Source: Streptomyces sp. G-G2 (GTDB lineage Bacteria > Actinomycetota > Actinomycetes > Streptomycetales > Streptomycetaceae). From it: DNA of 64,000 bases. A program made the position numbers and the translations under genes. The stretch lies in contig NZ_JASISO010000004.1 of NCBI RefSeq assembly GCF_030063135.1, forward strand, positions 212,472 to 276,471, in the 5' to 3' direction. Below the pieces are notes generated by a model. That model had not been told where the DNA came from. It saw only the letters and a list, made by a program, of their open reading frames with translations, and made no database searches. This document shows positions 27,040 through 36,008 of this stretch, piece by piece; positions within the stretch are counted from its first letter, which is position 1, and each line of letters starts with the position of its first letter.

Positions 27040-27447
27040 ATGGCGTACGAGATCGAGAAGCCCGACGAGCAGTGGCAGGCGGAGCTGACCCCGTCGGAGT
27101 ACCAGGTGCTGCGCCTGGCCGGGACCGAGCCCGCCTTCCGCGGTGAGTACACCGACACCACCACGGCCGGCGTCTACTCCTGCCGGGCCTGCGGCTCCGA
27201 GCTGTTCCGTTCGACCGAGAAGTTCGAGTCGCACTGCGGCTGGCCGTCCTTCTTCGACCCGAAGGACAGCGACGCCGTCGAGCTGATCGCGGACACCGCC
27301 CACGGCATGGTCCGCACCGAGGTCCGCTGCGCGAAGTGCGGCTCCCACCTCGGGCACGTGTTCGAGGGCGAGGGGTACCCGACCCCGACCGACCAGCGCT
27401 ACTGCATCAACTCCATCTCCCTGCGCCTGGCCCCCGCCGAGGGCTGA
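27040..27447 (+). CDS. msrB: Peptide-methionine (R)-S-oxide reductase
   Basis: A 135-residue MsrB. The zinc is held by two CxxC pairs (Cys48/51 in SCRACG and Cys97/100 in RCAKCG). The catalytic Cys122 is in QRYCINSISL, and Cys66 in HCGWPSF is the possible resolving residue. It repairs methionine-R-sulfoxide in oxidised proteins. It lies 15 nt after murC and is followed by a strong terminator hairpin. Confidence 0.96.
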   Translation: MAYEIEKPDEQWQAELTPSEYQVLRLAGTEPAFRGEYTDTTTAGVYSCRACGSELFRSTEKFESHCGWPSFFDPKDSDAVELIADTAHGMVRTEVRCAKCGSHLGHVFEGEGYPTPTDQRYCINSISLRLAPAEG

Positions 27448-27463
27448 GCGCACCGCATCCCGC

Positions 27464-27503
27464 ACGCCGGGGCCGCCTGTTACCGAACAGGGGGCCCCGG
27501 CGT
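27464..27503 (+). terminator. Intrinsic terminator after murC-msrB
   Basis: Arms 27464-27481 and 27486-27503 pair over 18 positions with one mismatch, closing a 4-nt loop. It lies 16 nt after the msrB stop. There is no T-run, which is common for Streptomyces terminators. Confidence 0.8.
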
Positions 27504-27684
27504 CGTCGTACCGGGCGGCCGCATTGCCGCGCCCCGCGCCATGTCCCGCGCGCGGCAGTGCAGTTGGCCGGTTGTACCTCGGCAGGTCATGGAGGAGTTC
27601 CCTGGAGGAGAGCCGGGCACGTTGTCCTTGGGTCGCCCCCGGCGTCCCGCAACGCCCCTCCTCACCCCCAGAGGTCTTCACACC

Positions 27685-29748
27685 ATGGCAGAACTCGATC
27701 GTCGCCGGTTCCTCCAGATCGCCGGTGGCACCGCCGCCACCGCGCTGCTCTCGGAGAGCATCGCCCGCGCCGCCGCCATCCCCGCGCAGGGCGCCACCGG
27801 CACCATCCAGGACATCGAGCACATCGTCGTACTGATGCAGGAGAATCGTTCCTTCGATCAGTACTTCGGCACGATGAAGGGCGTCCGCGGTTTCGGCGAC
27901 CCGCGCCCCGTCCTCCAGGACAACGGGAAGTCCGTCTTCTACCAGTCCAACGGGACGAAGGACATCCCGCCCTTCCACCCCCAGGTGGGCGACCTGGGCA
28001 TGAAGTTCGTCGAGGGCCTCAACCACGACTGGGCCGGTGGCCACCAGGCCTACAACAACGGCAAGTACGACAAGTGGGTCCCGGCCAAGACCACGACCAC
28101 CATGTCGTACATGAACCGGAACGACATTCCGTTCCACTACGCCCTCGCCGACGCGTTCACCGTCTGCGACGCCTACCACTGCTCCTTCATCGGAGCCACC
28201 GACCCCAACCGGTATTACCTCTTCTCCGGGTACACCGGCAACGACGGTACCGGCGGCGGCCCGGTCCTCGGCAACCAGGAGGCGGGCTACGGCTGGAAGA
28301 CCTACCCCGAGCGCCTGGAGGCGGCCGGAGTCTCCTGGAAGATCTACCAGGACATCGGCGACGGCCTGAACGCCGCCGGATCCTGGGGCTGGATCAGCGA
28401 TGCCTTCCGCGGCAACTACGGCGACAACTCGCTGCTGTACTTCACCTCGTACCGCAACGCCCAGCCCGGCGACCCGCTGTACGAGAAGGCCCGTACCGGT
28501 ACGAACGCCAAGGCGGGCGAGGGCTACTTCGACAAGCTGCGCGCCGACGTGCAGAACGGCGCCCTGCCGGAGATCTCCTGGATAGCCGCGCCCGAGGCCT
28601 TCAGCGAGCACCCGAACTGGCCCACCAACTTCGGCGCCTGGTACATCTCCCAGGTCCTCGACGCGCTGACCTCGAACCCGGCGGTGTGGGCGAAGACCGC
28701 CCTCTTCATCACCTACGACGAGAACGACGGCTTCTTCGACCACGTCGTCCCGCCGTACCCGCCGGCCTCCTCGGCCTGGGGCCTGTCCACCGCCGACGTC
28801 ACCAAGGACCTCTACACCGGCGGGGTCACCGGCTACGCGGCCGGTCCCTACGGGCTCGGCCCGCGCGTGCCGATGATCGTCGTCTCGCCCTGGAGCAAGG
28901 GCGGCTACGTCTGCTCCGAGACCTTCGACCACACCTCGGTGATCCGCTTCATGGAGAAGCGGTTCGGCGTGCGGGAGCCCAACATCACCCCCTGGCGCCG
29001 CGCCGTCTGCGGTGACCTCACCGCGGCCTTCGACTTCACCAGGGCCGACGCCGCCCCGGCCGCGCTGCCGCCCACCGCGGGCTACCTTCCGCCCGACCAC
29101 AACACGCACCCGTCCTATCACCCGGTGCCGCCCACCACCGGCGCCCTGCCCGCACAGGAGCCGGGCTCCAAGCCCACCCGCGCGCTCGGCTACGCCCCGT
29201 ACGTGGACGGCGCGGCCACCGTGTCCACCGGCACGTTCACCCTGACCTTCGCCGGCGGCCCCGCGCTGGGCGCGCACTTCCACAGCACCTCGGGCAACCG
29301 TACGGACGGCCCCTGGCCCTACACGGTCGAGGCGGGCAAGACCCTCGCCGACACCTGGAGCACCAGCAGCTCCACCGGCAACCAGATCAACCTCACGGTC
29401 TGGGGCCCCAACGGCTTCCTGCGCACCTTCAAGGGCCCCGCGAAGAAGGCGGGCCCCGAGGTGAGCGCCCGGCACAACGGGACCACCGGCAACCTGGTCC
29501 TGTCCATGACCAACGCGGGCACCACCGCCGTCAATCTCACGGTGACCAACGCCTACGGCGGCGCCGCCCAGACCTTCAAGGTCCTGGCCGGGGCCACGGC
29601 CTCCTGCACCGTGAACCTCCAGAGCACCGGCCGCTGGTACGACGTGAAGGTCGTCTCGGACACGGACGCCACCTTCCTGCGCCGCTTCGCGGGCCACGTG
29701 GAAACGGGCGTCCCGGGCGTCTCCGACCCGGCGATCAGGACCGCCTGA
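27685..29748 (+). CDS. Tat-exported phosphocholine-type phospholipase C
   Basis: A 687-residue protein with a twin-arginine signal, RRRFLQIAGGTAATALL. The phosphoesterase domain starts with IEHIVVLMQENRSFDQYFGTMKGVRGFGDPRP, the signature of the PLC-N/AcpA superfamily. It continues with NHDWAGGHQAYNNGKYDKW, ATDPNRYYLFSG and FITYDENDGFFDHVVPPYPP. The C-terminal 200 residues hold two short beta domains typical of the bacterial phospholipase C family. It likely hydrolyses phosphatidylcholine or sphingomyelin outside the cell. The ATG at 27685 is chosen because the Tat motif follows immediately. Confidence 0.92.
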   Translation: MAELDRRRFLQIAGGTAATALLSESIARAAAIPAQGATGTIQDIEHIVVLMQENRSFDQYFGTMKGVRGFGDPRPVLQDNGKSVFYQSNGTKDIPPFHPQVGDLGMKFVEGLNHDWAGGHQAYNNGKYDKWVPAKTTTTMSYMNRNDIPFHYALADAFTVCDAYHCSFIGATDPNRYYLFSGYTGNDGTGGGPVLGNQEAGYGWKTYPERLEAAGVSWKIYQDIGDGLNAAGSWGWISDAFRGNYGDNSLLYFTSYRNAQPGDPLYEKARTGTNAKAGEGYFDKLRADVQNGALPEISWIAAPEAFSEHPNWPTNFGAWYISQVLDALTSNPAVWAKTALFITYDENDGFFDHVVPPYPPASSAWGLSTADVTKDLYTGGVTGYAAGPYGLGPRVPMIVVSPWSKGGYVCSETFDHTSVIRFMEKRFGVREPNITPWRRAVCGDLTAAFDFTRADAAPAALPPTAGYLPPDHNTHPSYHPVPPTTGALPAQEPGSKPTRALGYAPYVDGAATVSTGTFTLTFAGGPALGAHFHSTSGNRTDGPWPYTVEAGKTLADTWSTSSSTGNQINLTVWGPNGFLRTFKGPAKKAGPEVSARHNGTTGNLVLSMTNAGTTAVNLTVTNAYGGAAQTFKVLAGATASCTVNLQSTGRWYDVKVVSDTDATFLRRFAGHVETGVPGVSDPAIRTA

Positions 29749-29954
29749 CCCGGTCCCGGGCGGTGTCGGGCACCCGGCGCCGCTCGGGGTGGCGGGGGCG
29801 CGGGACCGGACCGTCGACGACCCGGACGCGCACCGTGCGGGATGATCGGCGTCACGGTGTGGTGGTGGGCCCGCTGGGCAGAACGTACGGCGTCGGTTTC
29901 CGTCCCGCAGCCGGTCCCGGCTCCGGCACCGGCTCCGTCACCGAGGGAGAACGC

Positions 29955-30311
29955 ATGGCCATCGCCCACCGCAGGATCGGCACCGGTCCCGTCCGCGCCA
30001 TCGTGCTGCACGACTGGTTCGGGACCTCCGCGCACTGGGGCTCCGCGCTGGAGTACCTCGATCCCGAGGGGTTCTCGTACGCCTTCCCCGACTACCGGGG
30101 CTACGGCGACCGCAAGGACGTCCCCGGCCGGTGGACCGTGCCCGAGATCGCCGACGACGTGCTCGCGCTCACCGCCGAACTGGTGCGGAGCACCTGGCAG
30201 GCCTGGTACCCGGACTGCCGCGTCCACACCCTCCCGGGCTCCGGCCACTACCCGCCCCACGAGACCCCGGTCGCCTTCGTGACGGAGGCCGAGGCGTTCC
30301 TGCGGACATAA
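29955..30311 (+). pseudogene. Alpha/beta hydrolase with the catalytic middle deleted
   Basis: The 118-residue frame begins like a normal hydrolase (GTGPVRAIVLHDWFGTSAHWG, then FPDYRGYGDR and VPEIADDVLALTAELV). It then jumps directly to the C-terminal block TWQAWYPDCRVHTLPGSGHYPPHETPV. Full-length relatives carry roughly 130 more residues between these blocks, including the GxSxG nucleophile and the catalytic Asp; both are absent. The catalytic His region remains. The frame is preserved, so a short protein may still be made, but hydrolase activity is not expected. Confidence 0.8.
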
Positions 30312-30365
30312 GGGCATAGGGGCGCAAGGGGGCAGGAGCACAGCGGCGTGAGGCCACCGCCACAC

Positions 30366-30411
30366 GAAAAACCCGTGGGGGGTACGAGGAAAACCTCGTA
30401 CCCCCCACGGG
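30366..30411 (-). terminator. Strong intrinsic terminator of tRNA-His
   Basis: Arms 30372-30389 and 30394-30411 form a perfect 18-bp stem with a 4-nt loop. On the minus strand it is followed at once by TTTTT (30371-30366 region), the classic intrinsic terminator form. It starts six bases after the tRNA-His 3' end. Confidence 0.93.
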
Positions 30412-30416
30412 ATCAG

Positions 30417-30490
30417 GGTGAGTGACGGGACTTGAACCCGCGGCCACCTGGACCACAACCAGGTGCTCTACCAACTGAGCTACACCCACC
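30417..30490 (-). tRNA. tRNA-His (GTG anticodon)
   Basis: The minus strand folds into a complete cloverleaf: acceptor GTGGGTG with CACTCAC, a D-arm with AGTTGGTAGA, anticodon stem CCTGG around loop TTGTGGT (anticodon GTG), and T-loop TTCAAGT. An extra 5' G at 30490 faces C73 at 30417, the tRNA-His hallmark. CCA is not encoded. Confidence 0.97.
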
Positions 30491-30679
30491 ACGAAGGGTG
30501 GCGGAACCACCCGTTCGATGTGCATGCACAGCATAGCCGATCAGGGGGGTGCTCCCGCGACACCGTTTACCGGGCCGGGCCGCCCGGGTCCCGCCCCGCC
30601 GTCGGCCCCCGGCCGCCCGGCGCACCCCGCCCCGGCGCGGCCGTGGCGCTCGCCGTGCGGGGCGCGGCAGGATCGCCCC

Positions 30680-31828
30680 ATGGCCTTTGACACCGCACCC
30701 GACACCGCCGGGACCGAACCCGCCCCCTTCACCGCCGCCGACTACGCGGCCCGGATGGCCGCCGCCGCGCGGAGCGCCGCCGACGCCGGGCTGGCCGGGC
30801 TGCTGATCGCCCCCGGGCCCGACCTCACCCACCTCACGGGGTACCGGCCCGTGGACACCGAGCGGCTGACCCTGCTGGTCCTCGCCGCCGGACAGGACCC
30901 GGTGCTCGTCGTCCCCACCCTCGAAGCCCCCGACGCGGCCAAGGCGGCGGGCGCGGGCGCCCTGACCCTGCGCGACTGGACCGACGGCAAGAACCCCTAC
31001 GGCGTCACCGCACCGCTGCTCGACGTCAGCGGCCGCTTCGGCGTCAGCGACAACACCTGGGCGCTGCACCTGCTCGGCCTCCAGCGCGAGGTGCCCACCA
31101 CCTCCTACGTGCCGCTCACCGACGCCCTGCCCATGCTGCGGGCGGTCAAGGACGAGCGGGAGCTGGCCCGGCTGGAGGCCGCCGGGGCCGCCGCCGACGC
31201 CGCGTACGCCCGGATCCTCGGCGTCCGCTTCGCCGGGCGCAGGGAGACCGAGGTGGCCGCGGACCTGGCCGCCCTGCTGCGCGAATACGGCCACTCCCAG
31301 GTGGACTTCACGGTGGTCGGATCCGGGCCCAACGGCGCCAACCCGCACCACGAGGCCGAATCGCGGGTCATCGAACACGGCGACATGGTGGTCCTCGACT
31401 TCGGCGGCCTCAAGCACGGCTACGGCTCCGACATCTCCCGCACCGTCCACGTCGGCGAGCCCACCGCCGAGGAGCAGCGCGTCCACGACATCGTCCGCGA
31501 GGCCCAGCGGGCCGCCTCCGAGGCGGTCCGCCCCGGCATCGCCTGCCAGGACGTGGACCGGGCGGCCCGCGCGGTGATCACCGAGTTCGGCTACGGCGAG
31601 CGGTTCATCCACCGCACCGGCCACGGCATCGGCGTCACCACGCACGAACCGCCCTACATGATCGAGGGCGAGGAGCAGCTCCTCGTCCCGGGCATGTGCT
31701 TCTCCGTCGAGCCGGGCATCTACCTCCCGGGCCGGTTCGGCGTCCGGATCGAGGACATCGTGACGGTGACCGGGGACGGGGGGCGCAGCTTCAACAACGC
31801 CCCGCGCGAACTCGCCGTCGTCGAGTAG
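30680..31828 (+). CDS. M24 family metallopeptidase (Xaa-Pro aminopeptidase-like)
   Basis: A 382-residue pita-bread-fold peptidase. The N-terminal creatinase-type domain (LLIAPGPDLTHLTGYRP) is followed by the catalytic domain. All five metal ligands are visible: the two Asp in VVLDFGGLKHGYGSDISRT, His in HRTGHGIGVTTHE, Glu in FSVEPGIYLPG and Glu in GVRIEDIV. It probably removes an N-terminal residue preceding proline. It stands alone on the plus strand, convergent with treZ. Confidence 0.92.
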   Translation: MAFDTAPDTAGTEPAPFTAADYAARMAAAARSAADAGLAGLLIAPGPDLTHLTGYRPVDTERLTLLVLAAGQDPVLVVPTLEAPDAAKAAGAGALTLRDWTDGKNPYGVTAPLLDVSGRFGVSDNTWALHLLGLQREVPTTSYVPLTDALPMLRAVKDERELARLEAAGAAADAAYARILGVRFAGRRETEVAADLAALLREYGHSQVDFTVVGSGPNGANPHHEAESRVIEHGDMVVLDFGGLKHGYGSDISRTVHVGEPTAEEQRVHDIVREAQRAASEAVRPGIACQDVDRAARAVITEFGYGERFIHRTGHGIGVTTHEPPYMIEGEEQLLVPGMCFSVEPGIYLPGRFGVRIEDIVTVTGDGGRSFNNAPRELAVVE

Positions 31829-31852
31829 CCCCGGCACCTTCGCGGCCCGCGC

Positions 31853-33619
<1,767 letters not shown>

Positions 33620-33744
33620 GGACGGTCCCCTCGTCTCGGCGGTCCCCGGTCTTTCTGCCACGACCGGGTCTTGGCTCGGCCATCATCGCGGGCCCGGCGC
33701 GGGAGTTCTGGACACTTGGGGCACGACGGGCCGACAATCACCCT

Positions 33745-34320
33745 GTGACGTCCAGTTTCGAGTTTCCCGCCTACCCCGTGCACCGGGTCTCCGACGCGGA
33801 GCGCGACCGCGCGCTCGGACATCTGCGGGACGGCGCGGCCGACGGCAGGCTCTCGCACGACACCTTCGTGCGCCGGATGGAACTCGCCCTGGTCGCACGC
33901 CGGTCGGAGGACCTCGCCGTCCTCACGGCCGACCTCGACACCCGGCTCCGCGGTGCGACCGAAAGCCCCCTGACCCGGCGGCTGTTCGGCTGGGTCGGCC
34001 GGGTCTCCGCCGTGAGCGTGGGCATCCGCCGGGCCTGGGCCGCGGAGAAGCTGCCCCGGCTGCTGCTGCCCCAGCCCGGCACGGTCGGGGAGGTCCTGAG
34101 CATCGGCCGCGACCCCGGCAGCGGACTGCGCCTCGGCCACGAGACGGTCTCCCGCCACCACGCCGAGCTGCGCCCGCAGAACGGCCAATGGGTGCTGCGC
34201 GACCTGGGATCCACCAACGGCACCACGGTCAACGGCCAGCGGGTCGGCGGAGCCGCCGTGGTGCGCGTGGGGGACCAGGTCGGCTTCGGGAGCATGAACT
34301 ACCGGCTGTCCGCGCAGTAG
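33745..34320 (+). CDS. DUF1707 and FHA domain protein
   Basis: A 191-residue protein. Residues about 14-68 form a DUF1707 domain (RVSDAERDRALGHLRDGAADGRL, then FVRRMELALVARR). Residues 110-185 form a forkhead-associated domain with the phosphothreonine-binding residues in SIGRDPGSGLRLGHETVSRHHAEL and LGSTNGTTVNGQRV. FHA domains read Ser/Thr-kinase phosphorylation, so it is probably a signalling adaptor. No kinase gene is adjacent. Confidence 0.9.
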   Translation: MTSSFEFPAYPVHRVSDAERDRALGHLRDGAADGRLSHDTFVRRMELALVARRSEDLAVLTADLDTRLRGATESPLTRRLFGWVGRVSAVSVGIRRAWAAEKLPRLLLPQPGTVGEVLSIGRDPGSGLRLGHETVSRHHAELRPQNGQWVLRDLGSTNGTTVNGQRVGGAAVVRVGDQVGFGSMNYRLSAQ

Positions 34321-34329
34321 ACGGCGCGG

Positions 34330-34590
34330 ACGGCCCCTGCCGCCTGCTCCACGGAGTTCGCGTTCTGGGACGCGGCGCACTACCTCCACATGGACTGCCT
34401 CTACCTCGTCGGGGGCGCGCGCGGGCACGGCCTCGGCGCGGCCCTGATGGCCGCCGTCGCCGACCTCGCGCGCGAGCTGGGCCTCGGAGAGGTCCAGCGG
34501 CAGACCCCCGACTGGAACGAGGGCGCGATCCGCTTCTACGACCGGCTCGGCGCGACGGGCGTGGCCAAGCGCCGGTACGGATGGCCCGTA
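34330..34590 (+). pseudogene. GNAT acetyltransferase remnant (middle and C-terminal part)
   Basis: In frame after the FHA stop, the translation FAFWDAAHYLHMDCLYLVGG, then RGHGLGAALMAAVADLA (acetyl-CoA-binding loop) and DWNEGAIRFYDRLGA, is clearly the later half of a GNAT domain. There is no plausible start before it and no N-terminal half. The frame lacks a proper stop after the domain and runs on opposite the M14 peptidase gene. It is best read as a decayed gene. Confidence 0.72.
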
Positions 34591-34631
34591 CCGGCCGCCG
34601 GGACCGCCCCGCGCGCCGGTCCCCGGGCCGC

Positions 34632-35978
34632 TCAGGGACTGACGGCCAGGAGCCGCTCGTACGTTGCCAGTACGGTCCGGGACTGGTGCTCCACCTGCGT
34701 GGCCACCGGCACCCAGCGTGCCTGGAACCGGGCCGCGAAGGCCTCGCACCAGACCGTGACCAGCCGGTCCAGCGCGGGCGCCGCCGGATGCCCGGCCGCG
34801 TGCAGCACCCGCAGCAGCATGGCGGCGGCCCGCAGCGCGAGCCTGCGCGCGAAGGCGTCGATGCTCCCGATGTACGCGGCGCTCGCGTCCGGGGGCGCCG
34901 CGCCCCCGGACCACTCGGCGGCGACCCGGGGGATCAGCGCGAGCGTCCAGTCCACCGCGCGCAGCAGCGGCCCCGACACCGGGTCCTCGTACGACAGGTC
35001 CGGCCGGGTCCCGGCGAGCACCCGGGCCACCTGCTCGGCGTCCGCCGTGAGCCGCCGGGCCAGCATCCGCAGCGCGCTCCGGGGGTCCGGGTGCGGCGCC
35101 GGGTCGTCCACCAGGTCACTGGCCCACATGGGGACTTCGACGATGGCGGTGGTGCCGTCGTAGACGTGGGCGTGGTACCAGGTGCTCAGCCGGGTGTCCT
35201 CCGGGTGGAACACCCCGGCCGCCCCCTCGCCCGGCGCGGGCATCACGAAGATCCCGGGGCCGGGGGAGGGCCAGCCCGCGGCGTCCGAGGCCCCGGTCTC
35301 CACCGGGATCCGCAGTTCGGCCGCCGACTTGGCGAAGGGTTCGGCGAGCCCCGGTATGTCCCGGGTGAGCTGGACCCAGCTCCCGCCGAGGTCCGTCGCG
35401 TGCAGGGACACCTGGAGGACCGGGCGCAGTTCGTCGATGAGCGCGGTCAGGGCCAGGGTTTCGGGCGGCAGCCGGTCCGGAGGCAGTAAAGAGGGCGCCC
35501 ACTCCGGCTGTTCGGGCCCGGGGGGCCGGAAGAAGTTGCGGTGGTAGTCGAGGATCGAGTGCGGGTGGGGCGTGCGGTGCAGCGCCGCGCCGTCGGGATC
35601 CGCGCAGAGCAGGAAGTGCCAGCCGCACCCGTCGCGCAGGGCGGGGTCCGCGACGACGCGGCGGGCGACCGACAGGGCGGTGGGCCCGCCGACGGGTTCG
35701 TTGGCGTGGGCCCCGGCGACGACCAGGACGTTACGGCCGTCGGCGGCGGAGCCCCGGCCGGGGACGCCCTGGCCGGGGGCGCCCTGGCCGGGGGCGCTTC
35801 GGCCGCCGGAGTGTCGGGCAGTCGAGCTTCGGACGGAGAGCAGCCACAGCGGCCGCCCGCCCCGGGAGGTGCCGGTGCGGCGGAGCCGGACCAGGGAGGG
35901 ATGCCGGTCGGCCAGCGCACCGGCGGCCAGGGTGAGTTCGTCCGGTGTCGGGTAGCGCATGTCTCGGAGGAGGGTCAC
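34632..35978 (-). CDS. M14 family zinc carboxypeptidase-like protein
   Basis: A 448-residue protein. The N-terminal M14 domain has the HxxE zinc motif in VVAGAHANEPVGGPTAL, a substrate-binding stretch HSILDYHRNFFRP, and the third zinc His in LQVSLHATDLGGSW. A likely catalytic Glu lies in AIVEVPMWASDL. The C-terminal 170 residues are helical and unassigned. Residues about 55-75 are a Gly/Pro linker from a 15-bp repeat. The GTG at 35978 gives an MTLLRDMRYPT start like homologues I recall; an ATG at 35960 is possible. It lies 30 nt after treY. Confidence 0.85.
   Translation of the reverse strand: MTLLRDMRYPTPDELTLAAGALADRHPSLVRLRRTGTSRGGRPLWLLSVRSSTARHSGGRSAPGQGAPGQGVPGRGSAADGRNVLVVAGAHANEPVGGPTALSVARRVVADPALRDGCGWHFLLCADPDGAALHRTPHPHSILDYHRNFFRPPGPEQPEWAPSLLPPDRLPPETLALTALIDELRPVLQVSLHATDLGGSWVQLTRDIPGLAEPFAKSAAELRIPVETGASDAAGWPSPGPGIFVMPAPGEGAAGVFHPEDTRLSTWYHAHVYDGTTAIVEVPMWASDLVDDPAPHPDPRSALRMLARRLTADAEQVARVLAGTRPDLSYEDPVSGPLLRAVDWTLALIPRVAAEWSGGAAPPDASAAYIGSIDAFARRLALRAAAMLLRVLHAAGHPAAPALDRLVTVWCEAFAARFQARWVPVATQVEHQSRTVLATYERLLAVSP
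35756..35800. repeat. 15-bp tandem repeat in the M14 peptidase gene
   Basis: Three near-identical 15-bp units (GGCCGGGGGCGCCCT type) encode repeated APGQG-like pentapeptides in a linker before the zinc-binding motif. The repeat is in frame, so copy-number changes would alter only linker length. Confidence 0.75.
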
Positions 35979-36008
35979 TGTGATGCTCTGCCCGCCTGAC
36001 GTGCGCCC

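Noticed and set aside
25615..29697. Open frame of 1360 codons on the minus strand
   Set aside because: It lies opposite murC, msrB and the phospholipase gene, each with intact motifs; its own composition is Gly/Val/Asp/Arg noise.
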